From the NCBI RefSeq assembly GCF_009764355.1, contig NZ_LNUA01000011.1:62001-126000 (forward strand): 64,000 nucleotides of DNA, in the 5' to 3' direction. A program made the translations under genes and the position numbers. The first letter of the stretch is position 1. Each line of letters opens with the position of its first letter. Below are positions 36,017-45,500 of the stretch, one piece after another. The notes beneath the pieces were generated by a model. The model saw only the letters and a list, made by a program, of their open reading frames with translations. It ran no database searches and was not told the DNA's origin. The DNA comes from Companilactobacillus bobalius (GTDB lineage: Bacteria > Bacillota > Bacilli > Lactobacillales > Lactobacillaceae).

Positions 36017-38134
36017 ATGTTATTAAATAAGAAATGTGTATATTTAGGGGCAACACTATTTTCAGCAATGATTTTGACATCATTATCAAATCAAACCGTT
36101 AAAGCCGATACTACAACTGATGGAAATACTAATGTGAGTGTTGAAAAGGCTGTACCACCAACTACTTCAACCACTACAACGACTCAAGCACCAACAAATA
36201 ATACTGATGTATCAAAACTGGTAACAACTACGCAATCATCAACAGTTGATACGCAAACAGAAAAGACGCCAACCACGGCTACATCAAAACCAGTTACGAC
36301 TACAACACAGTCAACAACTACTAATGTACAAAAAACAACTGCACCAACTGACAATTCAGTAGCAAAACCTGAAGTTACTCAAACTGCCAAACCAGTAGTT
36401 AAAGTGGCACCGACTGTAGTTAAGAAAACACCAGCAACTAATGTGGTAGCGAACAAGCCAGAATCGGCAGATACAGTCATAGATATCAAGGATCCGACAC
36501 TATCATCAATGGTCAAATGGTCATTGGGTTTGAATGATAAGGACAAAGTAACCGTTGGAGAATTTCAAAAGTTTAATAATTCTGAATTTTTCCTAAATGA
36601 AACGGTTTATTTATCTGGCATTAATCCTAATGTGACAGATGAAACCGATACGCCAATTGAAAATCTTGATGGTTTGCAAGTTTTGAAGTATTTACCAAAG
36701 AATACTCAGGTATTTTTCCAAGTTAAATTAGCTTCAGATCCGAAAGCTGACCTCGATTTGTCACCTTTGTATGGAATTCCAATTTACAATTTTACTTTGG
36801 ACGGCAACTATAGCAATGCTAAGGCTAAGGAAATTGATTTGAATCAATTGGTTAAATTGGATATTTCTAAAGCTACAAATGTTGAATTAACTGGTGATAC
36901 TGCCGTTTCAGCTAATTCAGGAATTACGCAAGCACAATTAGAAAAGATTGCACCATGGCTGGTCAAATATGCTAATAACGGTAAAACATACAATGACATT
37001 GTTTTGAATAACGGTTCGATTTCTAACTTTTCGGCCTTGAAAGGTATCAATCGAACAAAATCGGTAACTGTATTCGTTAATCACAATAATGTAGCCAGCA
37101 CTATACCTGTCTACGCTACCGCAAGTAAAGCAGGTCTAATCTTTACTGCTTTGCCATTTAAAGGAATTGATGGTGAAGATCTGGCCTCGACTTACCACTA
37201 CACGACGACGGTCAAGACGCCTGCTGACGATAACTTGATTCATGTTAAAGGCGACGTTTATAAGATTGCCGATCCTGACACTTCGGCTAAGAAATTAACT
37301 TACGGCATTATTGGCGACTACATCAGCAGTAATGACGATTCGATGTTGCAGAAGAGCTACGGCAACTCAACTTTGGAATACTTCGGGATGTACTCACAAC
37401 CTTTGATTTGGAAGACTTCAACTAAACCTGTGATTGAACCGACAACACCTGCGCAATCTACAGAGACTGGTGATTCAACTGGATCAAGTAACGTTCTTGA
37501 CACTGCAGGTAATGAATCTAGTGAAACAACCACAACTCCAGTGGCACCAACATATGTTGATAAGAGTGGTGTTGTCAGAACTTTCAATGGTTATACAAAA
37601 TTAACTGATATTGAAGGTAACACATTGGCAGTTGAATTAGGGCCTAATACCGGTTGGACTTATGACAGAGTAGTGGAAATCAATGGTCAACAATATTATG
37701 AAGTGGGAACTAATGAATACTTGTTAGCTGATAGTGGAATTACTTATACACCAATTCAAACGAGAACAGTTTTGGCAGCAAGTTCAGCTGTACCTTTGTT
37801 CAATTCAAAAGGTATTAAATTGAGTACAACTTTGCCAGCACGTTCCAATTGGTTAACTGATAGTAGTGCCACTATTAATGGAATCAAAATGTATCGTGTT
37901 GCCAGTGACGAGTGGGTAGCCGCTGATGCAGTGAATGTTTCTGGTAGTAAGGTAGTTTCAACCACATTCCCCAAAGTCTTCACTGCTAAAGTTAAAACAC
38001 CAGTTTATTCGGCTACTGGTAAGTTATTAGATTATCAATTGGCAACTGGTACTTCTTGGAAAGTTGACCGTAAGGTTGTCATTAATGGAATTGCTTATTA
38101 TCGTATTGCTACAGATGAATTTGTTCGTGCATGA
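36017..38134 (+). CDS. Secreted SLAP-domain surface protein
   Basis: A 705-residue exported protein. Residues 1-32 are a signal peptide cleaved after VKA; residues about 35-150 are a Thr/Pro/Val-rich linker (runs such as TTSTTTTTQAP); about 155-390 is a folded region with weak leucine-rich-like motifs (ENLDGLQVLKYL and ISNFSALKGI); from about 520 there are three SLAP-type repeats, each with a VYSATGK-like strand and an INGxxYYRVATDEFV-like strand. SLAP domains hold proteins non-covalently to secondary cell-wall polymers. It sits inside the EPS operon 2 region, so it could bind that polymer. I chose the ATG at 36017 because AAAAGGA lies nine bases upstream. Confidence 0.82.
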   Translation: MLLNKKCVYLGATLFSAMILTSLSNQTVKADTTTDGNTNVSVEKAVPPTTSTTTTTQAPTNNTDVSKLVTTTQSSTVDTQTEKTPTTATSKPVTTTTQSTTTNVQKTTAPTDNSVAKPEVTQTAKPVVKVAPTVVKKTPATNVVANKPESADTVIDIKDPTLSSMVKWSLGLNDKDKVTVGEFQKFNNSEFFLNETVYLSGINPNVTDETDTPIENLDGLQVLKYLPKNTQVFFQVKLASDPKADLDLSPLYGIPIYNFTLDGNYSNAKAKEIDLNQLVKLDISKATNVELTGDTAVSANSGITQAQLEKIAPWLVKYANNGKTYNDIVLNNGSISNFSALKGINRTKSVTVFVNHNNVASTIPVYATASKAGLIFTALPFKGIDGEDLASTYHYTTTVKTPADDNLIHVKGDVYKIADPDTSAKKLTYGIIGDYISSNDDSMLQKSYGNSTLEYFGMYSQPLIWKTSTKPVIEPTTPAQSTETGDSTGSSNVLDTAGNESSETTTTPVAPTYVDKSGVVRTFNGYTKLTDIEGNTLAVELGPNTGWTYDRVVEINGQQYYEVGTNEYLLADSGITYTPIQTRTVLAASSAVPLFNSKGIKLSTTLPARSNWLTDSSATINGIKMYRVASDEWVAADAVNVSGSKVVSTTFPKVFTAKVKTPVYSATGKLLDYQLATGTSWKVDRKVVINGIAYYRIATDEFVRA

Positions 38135-38138
38135 TGAG

Positions 38139-38176
38139 AAATCGCTAAAATCAAACAGATTTTAGCGATTTTTGTT
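38139..38176 (+). terminator. Terminator after the SLAP gene
   Basis: AAATCGCTAAAATC pairs perfectly with GATTTTAGCGATTT around AAACA; T-rich after it. Confidence 0.85.
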
Positions 38177-38281
38177 TCCTATATTAAAGATATTTCCGTC
38201 TATACCTCTAATCACCTTGGCAAATATGATAAAGTTCATATGAGCACCTAAGGGTAGTTAGAAAATGTGGGGGAAAACAAC

Positions 38282-39703
38282 ATGCACAAAAAACACAAAA
38301 GTCACACATTTCGTAATGTATTTTTGTCAATTTTAGCTTTGCTCATCTTCGGTACAGCGGCATTTGGAATGTCACACTATCGTAGTGTCAAAGCAGCAAT
38401 TAACAGTTCTTTTGCACCGTCTGGTGCGAATAAATCACGTAATGTCAGTTCAATTTTGAAAAAGAGGACTCCGGTTTCAATCTTATTAATGGGGACAGAT
38501 AATGGAGCTTCTGGTCGTAATTATACGGGTCGCACGGACTCAATGATGGTCGTTACAATCGACCCTAAGACTAGAAAAACTTCTATTACAAGTATTCCAA
38601 GGGATGTAGCAGTTGTAGTTCCAGGTTACAAAGGGAAGTCACCTGCTAAAATAGATGCGGCTTATTCTTATGGCCAGGCTAAAACAGCTGTGACAACTGT
38701 ATCTAAACTTTTGAACGTACCAATCGATTTTTATGCCTTGATTAATTTAGAAGGTATGGAAGATGTGATCGATCAAGTCGGTGGAGTTGATGTCTACGAA
38801 CAAGGGGAAAAGACACATATGGATGGTGCCAAAGCCATTGATTATGTCAATAACGCCAATAACGATTATGGTCGTCAGTTACGTCAATTCGACGTTCTAA
38901 GTGCCATTTTGCATAAGAGTGACTCAATTTCAACCTTGTTAAATCAAAGTTTCTTCAACTCAATGGCTGAACAAACACAGACTGATTTAACCTTCGCTGA
39001 TTTGAACGTTTTAGCTAAGAATTATTTCTATAATGGCGAAACGAATCAAACACATATGAAAGGTACAGCGGCAAAAGTTGCTGGTCAAAGTATGAAAATC
39101 GTCAAGGATTCAGAGTTGCAGCGAGTAACTAACTTTATTCGTGACAATTTGAATTTAGAACACGTCAAGACAGGTAAGATTTCTTATCAAAAGGGTGAAA
39201 AGATTACCGAACCAGCTAAAAAGAAGGACAAGAAGAAAAAGGTAACTAAGAAGAAGACCAAGAAAGAATCGACTAAGAAGGAAACAACTGACAGCAATAC
39301 TTCTGATACTGATAGTGGAACAGCCAATAGTGCTGCATCTGATACAACTGGTACCACGAGTTCAGCAACAGGTTCTTCCTCAACAGCCGGATCCGGTGCA
39401 ACAGGTAATAGTGCTGGAAGTACTTCATCTTATGGTAGCAATTCTTCAAGTGGCACATCATCTAGTACTGGTTCTTCATACGGAAGTGGTTCATCAACAG
39501 GTAACAGCGGAAGTTCAGCAAATAGCGGCTATTATGGTGGCGGTTCGTCATCTAATACCGGAAGCTCCAGTTCAACAACCGGTAGCGGCAGTTCTTCAAG
39601 TAATAGTGGTGAATCCTCATATGGAGGCGGTTCATCAGCATCTACTGACAGTTCTAGCAGTGATGTAAATAATGGTTATGCATCATCAGGTTATGGTGAA
39701 TAA
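38282..39703 (+). CDS. LCP family ligase 3 with long Ser/Gly-rich tail
   Basis: A 473-residue protein with an N-terminal helix and an intact LCP domain (MGTDNGASGRNYTGRTDSMM, TSIPRDVA, AKIDAAYSYG, GGVDV, NNDYGRQLRQ). After the domain comes a Lys-rich stretch (about residues 318-345) and about 130 residues almost entirely Ser, Gly, Thr, Tyr and Asn. The tail is low-complexity and extracellular, and may reach through the wall or be glycosylated. The ATG at 38282 is preferred because GGGGG lies at the right distance. Its own 130-bp upstream gap suggests a separate promoter. Confidence 0.9.
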   Translation: MHKKHKSHTFRNVFLSILALLIFGTAAFGMSHYRSVKAAINSSFAPSGANKSRNVSSILKKRTPVSILLMGTDNGASGRNYTGRTDSMMVVTIDPKTRKTSITSIPRDVAVVVPGYKGKSPAKIDAAYSYGQAKTAVTTVSKLLNVPIDFYALINLEGMEDVIDQVGGVDVYEQGEKTHMDGAKAIDYVNNANNDYGRQLRQFDVLSAILHKSDSISTLLNQSFFNSMAEQTQTDLTFADLNVLAKNYFYNGETNQTHMKGTAAKVAGQSMKIVKDSELQRVTNFIRDNLNLEHVKTGKISYQKGEKITEPAKKKDKKKKVTKKKTKKESTKKETTDSNTSDTDSGTANSAASDTTGTTSSATGSSSTAGSGATGNSAGSTSSYGSNSSSGTSSSTGSSYGSGSSTGNSGSSANSGYYGGGSSSNTGSSSSTTGSGSSSSNSGESSYGGGSSASTDSSSSDVNNGYASSGYGE

Positions 39704-39706
39704 AAT

Positions 39707-39747
39707 AAAAGGTTTCTTCAAATTTAAACTTGAAGGAACCTTTTTTT
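39707..39747 (+). terminator. Terminator closing the EPS region
   Basis: AAAGGTT-CTTCAA pairs with TTGAAG-AACCTTT and is followed by a run of T. Confidence 0.85.
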
Positions 39748-39836
39748 GTTACACAATTTCAAAATTGCTTTTAAATTGGATTTTAAAATTACACAGTATA
39801 TATATTTAAGATGTAATGAAAAAGAGGTTAGTAATT

Positions 39837-40069
39837 ATGGATAATAATAGTGTAAAAAAATCATAAGAAAGTACCGTAACTCTTATCAAAAGGAGGAAAT
39901 GGGAGGACATCTTCTGGGAAATGAACTCTAATGTATACCTGACAAACAAGATATTATTCAAATTGTCTTTGATTCTTCCACAGGGAAAGGGATAAAAAAA
40001 CGAAGACCTGCTTTGGTAATGAGCAATAAAGGATATAGTGAAATAACTGATTTGGTAGTTATATCTTGA
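39837..40069 (+). pseudogene. Decayed mazEF-type toxin-antitoxin remnant
   Basis: From 39935 one frame reads IPDKQDIIQIVFDSSTGKG then KKRRPALVMSNKGYSEITDLVVIS and stops at 40069. This is the N-terminal third of a MazF/PemK toxin (PDKxDII and KKRRPALVxSN are family motifs), with no start codon in frame and the rest missing. Upstream, an ATG at 39837 with AGAGG reads nine codons (MDNNSVKKS) before a stop and could be what is left of the antitoxin; that part is speculative. This fills the 450-bp stretch between the EPS region and the arsR gene. Confidence 0.65.
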
Positions 40070-40104
40070 GTTAATATGCTTTAATTCATTATCGTAGAAA
40101 ATCA

Positions 40105-40150
40105 AAAATTCCACTAAATAACTAATCAAGTTATTTTAGTGGAATTTTTT
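40105..40150. terminator. Bidirectional terminator
   Basis: ATTCCACTAAATAACT pairs with AGTTATTTTAGTGGAAT. T-runs occur on both strands, so it can end the ArsR transcript from the right and anything from the left. Confidence 0.8.
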
Positions 40151-40153
40151 GCG

Positions 40154-40513
40154 TTAGAAGTCATTGTCATCTTCAATAATATGTTCTTTAGTTTGATTGA
40201 AGATGGTAATAATATGTTGATCGCTCAAACGGTAGTGAATATTTCTACCACGTCTGGCGTTGGAGACCAAATTTAACTGTTTCAAAATGCTGAGTTGGTG
40301 GGAGATGGAGGACTGGCTCATGTCCAAGGTATCCGCAATCTCACCGACACTTAAAGGCGTTTCAGATAAAGCTAAGATGATCTTAACTCGGGTCATATCG
40401 CCGAATGCTTTGAAGATGTTGACCATGGCTTCCAAATCGGTATCATCGGGTAAACCTTGCTTTAAATTATGGAGAGCTTGTTGGTGTTCCATCTCAAAAT
40501 TTTGTTCTGACAT
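40154..40513 (-). CDS. ArsR/SmtB-family metal-sensing repressor
   Basis: A 119-residue winged-helix regulator: IFKAFGDMTRVKIILAL, LSVGEIADTLDMSQSSISHQLSILKQLNLV and the wing RRGRNIHYRLSD. The last helix has DQHIITIFNQTKEHI, where Asp and His residues match the alpha-5 metal site of CzrA/SmtB-like zinc sensors; the alpha-3 ELCVC motif of CadC is absent. It probably releases DNA when Zn or Cd binds, derepressing the divergent ATPase gene. Confidence 0.87.
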   Translation of the reverse strand: MSEQNFEMEHQQALHNLKQGLPDDTDLEAMVNIFKAFGDMTRVKIILALSETPLSVGEIADTLDMSQSSISHQLSILKQLNLVSNARRGRNIHYRLSDQHIITIFNQTKEHIIEDDNDF

Positions 40514-40539
40514 TTTTTGTTCCTCTTATCAAAAATAGG

Positions 40540-40600
40540 TTGCAAACTGATACTTTATTATATTATAATTCACATATGAATGAATGCTCATATATTCAAT
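40540..40600 (+). promoter_or_regulatory. Promoter and operator of the metal ATPase
   Basis: TTGCAA (40540-40545) and TATAAT (40564-40569) are 18 bp apart. Directly downstream is an imperfect dyad with TGAAT...ATTCA and ATATGA...TCATAT (about 40575-40598), which resembles ArsR/SmtB operators. It lies between the divergent arsR-type and ATPase genes and could control both. Confidence 0.7.
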
Positions 40601-40634
40601 TGAACATGTAAACTCTTTCGAGGAGGACAACGTT

Positions 40635-42548
40635 ATGAAATTATATAATGTCCAAACTGATTACAAAGTTAAAAAGAAAGCTAATCAAATAAAAAGTGAA
40701 ATGAGTTCGGAAACAAAACTGACAATCACGCGACTATTGATTGCCTTCATTTTGTTGATAGTGGGGTCCAGTTCCTTTGTTCCGGAACCTTTTAATATTG
40801 TCTTATTGGTCGGAGCCTATCTAGTTATTGGGGCACGGATCGTTTGGCAGGCCATCAAGAATATTTTTCACGGAGAAATTTTCGATGAGAACTTCCTGAT
40901 GAGTATCGCCACGATTGGGGCAATCATTCTCAAACAATATCCTGAGGCCATTGCGGTTATGCTTTTTTATGAGTTGGGTAATGTTTTTGAAGACATTGCT
41001 GTTAATAAGTCAAAACGTTCTATTTCAGCTTTACTAGAAGTAAAGCCGGCTTACGCAACTTTGATTTCAGGCGATCAGAATAATGTTGTTGATCCTAATC
41101 TGGTTCAGATTGGTGATACAATTTTGGTTAAACCTGGAGAAAAAATTCCACTAGATGGAACAGTTGTTTTAGGTAGCTCAGCAGTTGATACATCAGCTCT
41201 AACTGGTGAGTCGATGCCACAGTCGATCAAGGTGGGTGATACAGCTTTGAGTGGTTCGATCAACCAGACTGGAACTTTGCGCATCAAGGTTACTAAGCTT
41301 TACAACGATTCGACCGTAGCCAAGATTTTGGATTTAGTTGAGAATGCTAGCACCAAGAAGGCCGATACGGAAAAATTTATCACTAAGTTTGCTAAAATTT
41401 ATACACCAATCGTAGTCTTTCTAGCAGTAGCCTTAGCAATCGTACCGTCTCTTATGACGAGTGATTGGAATACTTGGATTTACCGAGCATTAATTTTCCT
41501 AGTAATTTCTTGTCCTTGTGCTCTAGTTATCTCAGTACCATTGAGTTTTTTCGGTGGTATCGGTGCGGCTTCTAAGCAAGGTATCCTTGTTAAAGGAAGC
41601 AACTACTTGGAAGCCTTGAATGACGTGGATACAGTAGCTTTTGACAAAACGGGAACTTTGACTAAAGGTCAATTCTCAGTTGTGCAAGTTAATTCGGTAA
41701 ATATTTTAGAACAAAAATTGTTGCAGATGGCGGCTAGTGTTGAGAAGAATTCAACTCATCCGATTGCTAAATCAATCCTTCAGGCTTACGAAGGTGAGTT
41801 ATTGACCGTGACTAAAGCTGATGAAAAAGCCGGACATGGTTTAATGGCTCAAGTAGATGGTCAAGAAGTTATCGTCGGAAATGCCAAAGCACTCAAGCAA
41901 AACAAGATTGCTTTCACTGAAACAGATGCTGTGGGAACAGTTGTTTACGTGGCTGTCGATAACCAATTCTGGGGTGATATTGTGATTGCGGATGTGCCTA
42001 AGAGTGATGCTCAAAAGGCAATTCAATTGTTGAACAATCGAGGAATTCACAAGAATGTCATGTTAACCGGCGATAATCAAACTGTCGGTCAAGCAATGGC
42101 TCGGAAGTTAAAAATGAGTGCAGCTTACACGAATCTTTTGCCAGAAAATAAAGTTGAGATTATCAATGATTTATTGAAAGTATCACATCAAAACAACAAG
42201 AAAGTTGCCTTTGTTGGTGACGGAATCAATGATACTCCCGTTCTAGTAACTGCTGATATCGGTTTTGCAATGGGTGGTTTGGGTTCAGATGCAGCGGTTG
42301 AAGCTGCTGACATCGTCATCATGGGAGACGAGCCATCAAAAGTTTCCGAAGCTATGAAGATAGCCAAAAAGACCCGTCGTATTGTGGTTGAGAATATCTC
42401 ATTTGCCTTGGTCATTAAGATTTTGTTCCTATTATTGGGAGCTTTAGGAATGGTCAACATGTGGCAAGCTGTTTTCGCCGATGTTGGAGTAACCATTATA
42501 GCTGTTTTAAATGCAATTCGATTGCAATTTATTAACTTTGATAACTAA
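40635..42548 (+). CDS. P1B-type heavy-metal translocating ATPase (Zn/Cd/Co exporter)
   Basis: A 637-residue P-type ATPase with LTGES (actuator), SCPCAL (transmembrane metal site), DKTGTL (phosphorylation Asp), STHP and GDGINDTP. The CPC motif marks heavy-metal transport; no N-terminal HMA domain or His-rich region is present. It exports divalent metals from the cytoplasm. The ATG at 40635 has GAGGAGG; the open frame upstream overlaps the promoter and is not coding. Divergent from the metal-sensing repressor, the usual arrangement. Confidence 0.93.
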   Translation: MKLYNVQTDYKVKKKANQIKSEMSSETKLTITRLLIAFILLIVGSSSFVPEPFNIVLLVGAYLVIGARIVWQAIKNIFHGEIFDENFLMSIATIGAIILKQYPEAIAVMLFYELGNVFEDIAVNKSKRSISALLEVKPAYATLISGDQNNVVDPNLVQIGDTILVKPGEKIPLDGTVVLGSSAVDTSALTGESMPQSIKVGDTALSGSINQTGTLRIKVTKLYNDSTVAKILDLVENASTKKADTEKFITKFAKIYTPIVVFLAVALAIVPSLMTSDWNTWIYRALIFLVISCPCALVISVPLSFFGGIGAASKQGILVKGSNYLEALNDVDTVAFDKTGTLTKGQFSVVQVNSVNILEQKLLQMAASVEKNSTHPIAKSILQAYEGELLTVTKADEKAGHGLMAQVDGQEVIVGNAKALKQNKIAFTETDAVGTVVYVAVDNQFWGDIVIADVPKSDAQKAIQLLNNRGIHKNVMLTGDNQTVGQAMARKLKMSAAYTNLLPENKVEIINDLLKVSHQNNKKVAFVGDGINDTPVLVTADIGFAMGGLGSDAAVEAADIVIMGDEPSKVSEAMKIAKKTRRIVVENISFALVIKILFLLLGALGMVNMWQAVFADVGVTIIAVLNAIRLQFINFDN

Positions 42549-42558
42549 TATTGAACAC

Positions 42559-42590
42559 AAAAAAGAGACCCTTACGGGTCTCTTTTTTTA
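42559..42590. terminator. Bidirectional terminator
   Basis: AAAAGAGACCC pairs perfectly with GGGTCTCTTTT around TTAC. It serves the ATPase gene from the left and the lectin-WxL gene from the right. Confidence 0.9.
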
Positions 42591-45500
42591 TAGACTTTCG
42601 GTCAAATTCCAGTTAACTCGACCTTTGTAATCGCCGGCTCTTGGTACGGTATTAGCTTTCAAAAGAATACCATTATCGGAACTCCATTGGTTACTAATAT
42701 CGACCGTATGAGCTGCTAAACTGCTGTCTTTAGCAATTACAGGGTCCATATTTAATGGAGTAGCTAGGTTATCTTTATTAACGAATGCCATCGAAAGGTC
42801 AGATTGTTCGTCAGTAGCTGCGTAGTCCAAGTTGCCAGCTTTAGCGCTGAGGGTCCAACCAGCCTTGTAGCTTGTGACATTCAGTTTCCAATCGCCAGAA
42901 CGGTTGATATAACCGGGCTTGAATGACTTAGGGTCAATTGTCTTGAAACGATAATTGTTGAAGTCTAGCTCCAAAGCTTTGGCTAAAATCTTTAAGTTGA
43001 AGGTTTCTGTGTTAGTCTTTCGCCCATATGGATCGGTGAAGTAGACAGACACCACAGAAGTATCTTTGTCTGTTGGTAGTTTCAATTGATCACCGGATAA
43101 GTTGAAACTCATATCAAAACTCGAAGTTTGAGCTTCGGTTGGATTAGGCAATTTGAGATTAATCGGTGTTTGATTGTCAACTGTGAAGACGCCAGTTAAA
43201 TCATGATAGTTGAGGGCATAGTCACTATCGTAAGTGAAGTCCATTGGGAAGTAAATATTACCGCTAGGGCCTAGGACCGTTAAGTCATTAGATTTAGCAG
43301 TGATCTTTGGTGTTAGTTTAGGCACATTGACAGTAATCGTTGTGCTTGCACTAGCATATTTTCCATCTTGAACTGTTACTTTAACAGTATTTTTACCTTC
43401 AGCTAGGACGTTGTCTTCAGCGGGATTCTTTAGATAATCATCTAAAGTTTGAGTAACCGGCTTGTCATAAGCAATTGGTTTCAAAGTAATATCGATCTTT
43501 TTATCGTGGGCTACAGTTTTAGTGATCTTATGGACGGTGCCATCAGGATTGGTAATTTCATAAGTCTTTGTGGCATCTTCATCTTTAAATTGAGAATCAT
43601 CAGAATACTTGTAGCTTCCTGATAGCGTGACTGGTTTATTATCATTAACCGTAATATCAGTTTTGTCAGGAGTGATAACTAATTCGCTGTCGGTTACGGT
43701 GATGTTATAGGTCACGGTATTAGAAACGAGTCCTTGACTGTCGGTTAGGTAAACTTTGATTTTATAGTCGCCCGGATCTAGAGTGCCTTTGGGGACATCT
43801 AGTGAATAGTCACCTGTTGTGGCATCTTTAGCAACCGGCACGGTCCAAGTACTCTTCATATTTGTGGTCTTGCCATTAGCGTCAAAGATTTCACCGTAAG
43901 CGGAAAGGTCATCACCACTGAATTTAGAACTAAATAGGTAACTAGCAGTTCCTTCCAGTTTAAAGTCATCAGTACTTTTGACCTTTTGTGTCTCGCTGTC
44001 TTTTGCGGCCACAATTTGTAGTTTTTGATTAGTTATTTTGAAACCATAACTCATAACATCGGCGTTATAGTAATCACTCTTATAGGAAGTATGTTCAGGA
44101 CTAACAGTAGTTGAAGTGAGTGTATTACTGATAGGTGCGTTGGCAGTTCCGTAAATCTTGATGTTAACTTCGGTACTCTTCTTGGAAAGAGCACCAAGAT
44201 CTAGATTGAGTGTCTGTACTTCATCACCGTCAGCATTTTTAGATGTGGTCAACTGTGAAGCACTGATGTAAGTAACACTATCGGGATCGTCAGGGTAGGT
44301 AATTTCACCGATTCGGTTATTGCTGTCATTTTGGTAAAGCACATGTTGTGGTAGCTGAAGTTCGGTAGTAATATCACCTGTACCAATAGCACCAGAAGTG
44401 TATTTCAAATTGTAGTTAAAGGCTAATTTATCGCCATCATCAACCGTATAATCTGAATCACTATCAGTTGGATTTGTATCACGACGATCAAGGTCTTTGA
44501 TAGCACGATCTTGAGTAACATCATAAAGACTGGATGCATCAGTAACGTTAGCGATTGCTGGTATTTTTTCAAGAATAATGTCATTATAGCCAGGCAATGA
44601 ATTAGGGGAACCAGTTGAACTAGTAAAGCCCCAACGAATCTTAGTCTGACCATCTTTTAAATTAAACTTTCTTAAATCAATTTTGATTGGATCATCAATA
44701 TCACGAGGACGTTTATCCCAAGTGTGATATGGCTTAACAGTTCCGTCAGTCTCACGGTCATTGTAGACGTAATTGATGTAGCCGTAGTTACTATCATCTT
44801 TATCAGGTTTGTAAGTGAAAGTAAAGTGATGCCAAGCATCTTTACCTGTAGCGCCAGTAAGAGAGTCATAACCACCAATAGTAGCATTAAATATAACATT
44901 GTGGTGATGCATACCAAAGAAATAATAAGTTAGAGCCATCTTTTGTACGTACGTGTCTGGATCACCGGGGTAGGCCCAAGCAACATGTTGACCTTTGGTC
45001 TCCTGTGTTAGATGAGAATCGTATAAACCGTCGAATAGATCATCCGTTTTTTTATCGTTGAATTGTTCTTTGCCATTGCTAAGACCCGCACTCGAACTTG
45101 AATTATTAAAAGAATCAAATTCAAGAGCAAAACTATTTTGGATAGCATTACCAGCAAACTCAGTTGCATTAGAAACAGTAGCGGGCGAAGAAGTTCCTCC
45201 GTAAACGCCGAGAGATTCACCAGAAGCCGCATAGTTTTTTTCTGGATCAATAAACGAAAGTAATCCAGCCTTTTTATAGTACCGTCCAATTGCGTTGATA
45301 CCTCTATCGTCGTTTTGTAAGACTAAAGCAATCCCGTCACCAGAAACGTTAAATGTTGGTCCAACGTAGATCCAACCAGTAATAGTCTGTTCTTTAGTCA
45401 AATCAAAGTAATTGTATGATTCAGTAGAATCATCAGGATTGGTCATACGTCCCCAAATGGAACCTACTGCGTTATCTTGAGCACCCGTCATTTGAATTAC

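Noticed and set aside
39315..39668. Long frames in other registers and on the other strand over the LCP 3 tail
   Set aside because: Their odd Val/Gln/His or Leu/Tyr/Cys composition is a by-product of the Ser/Gly repeat codons in the real frame.
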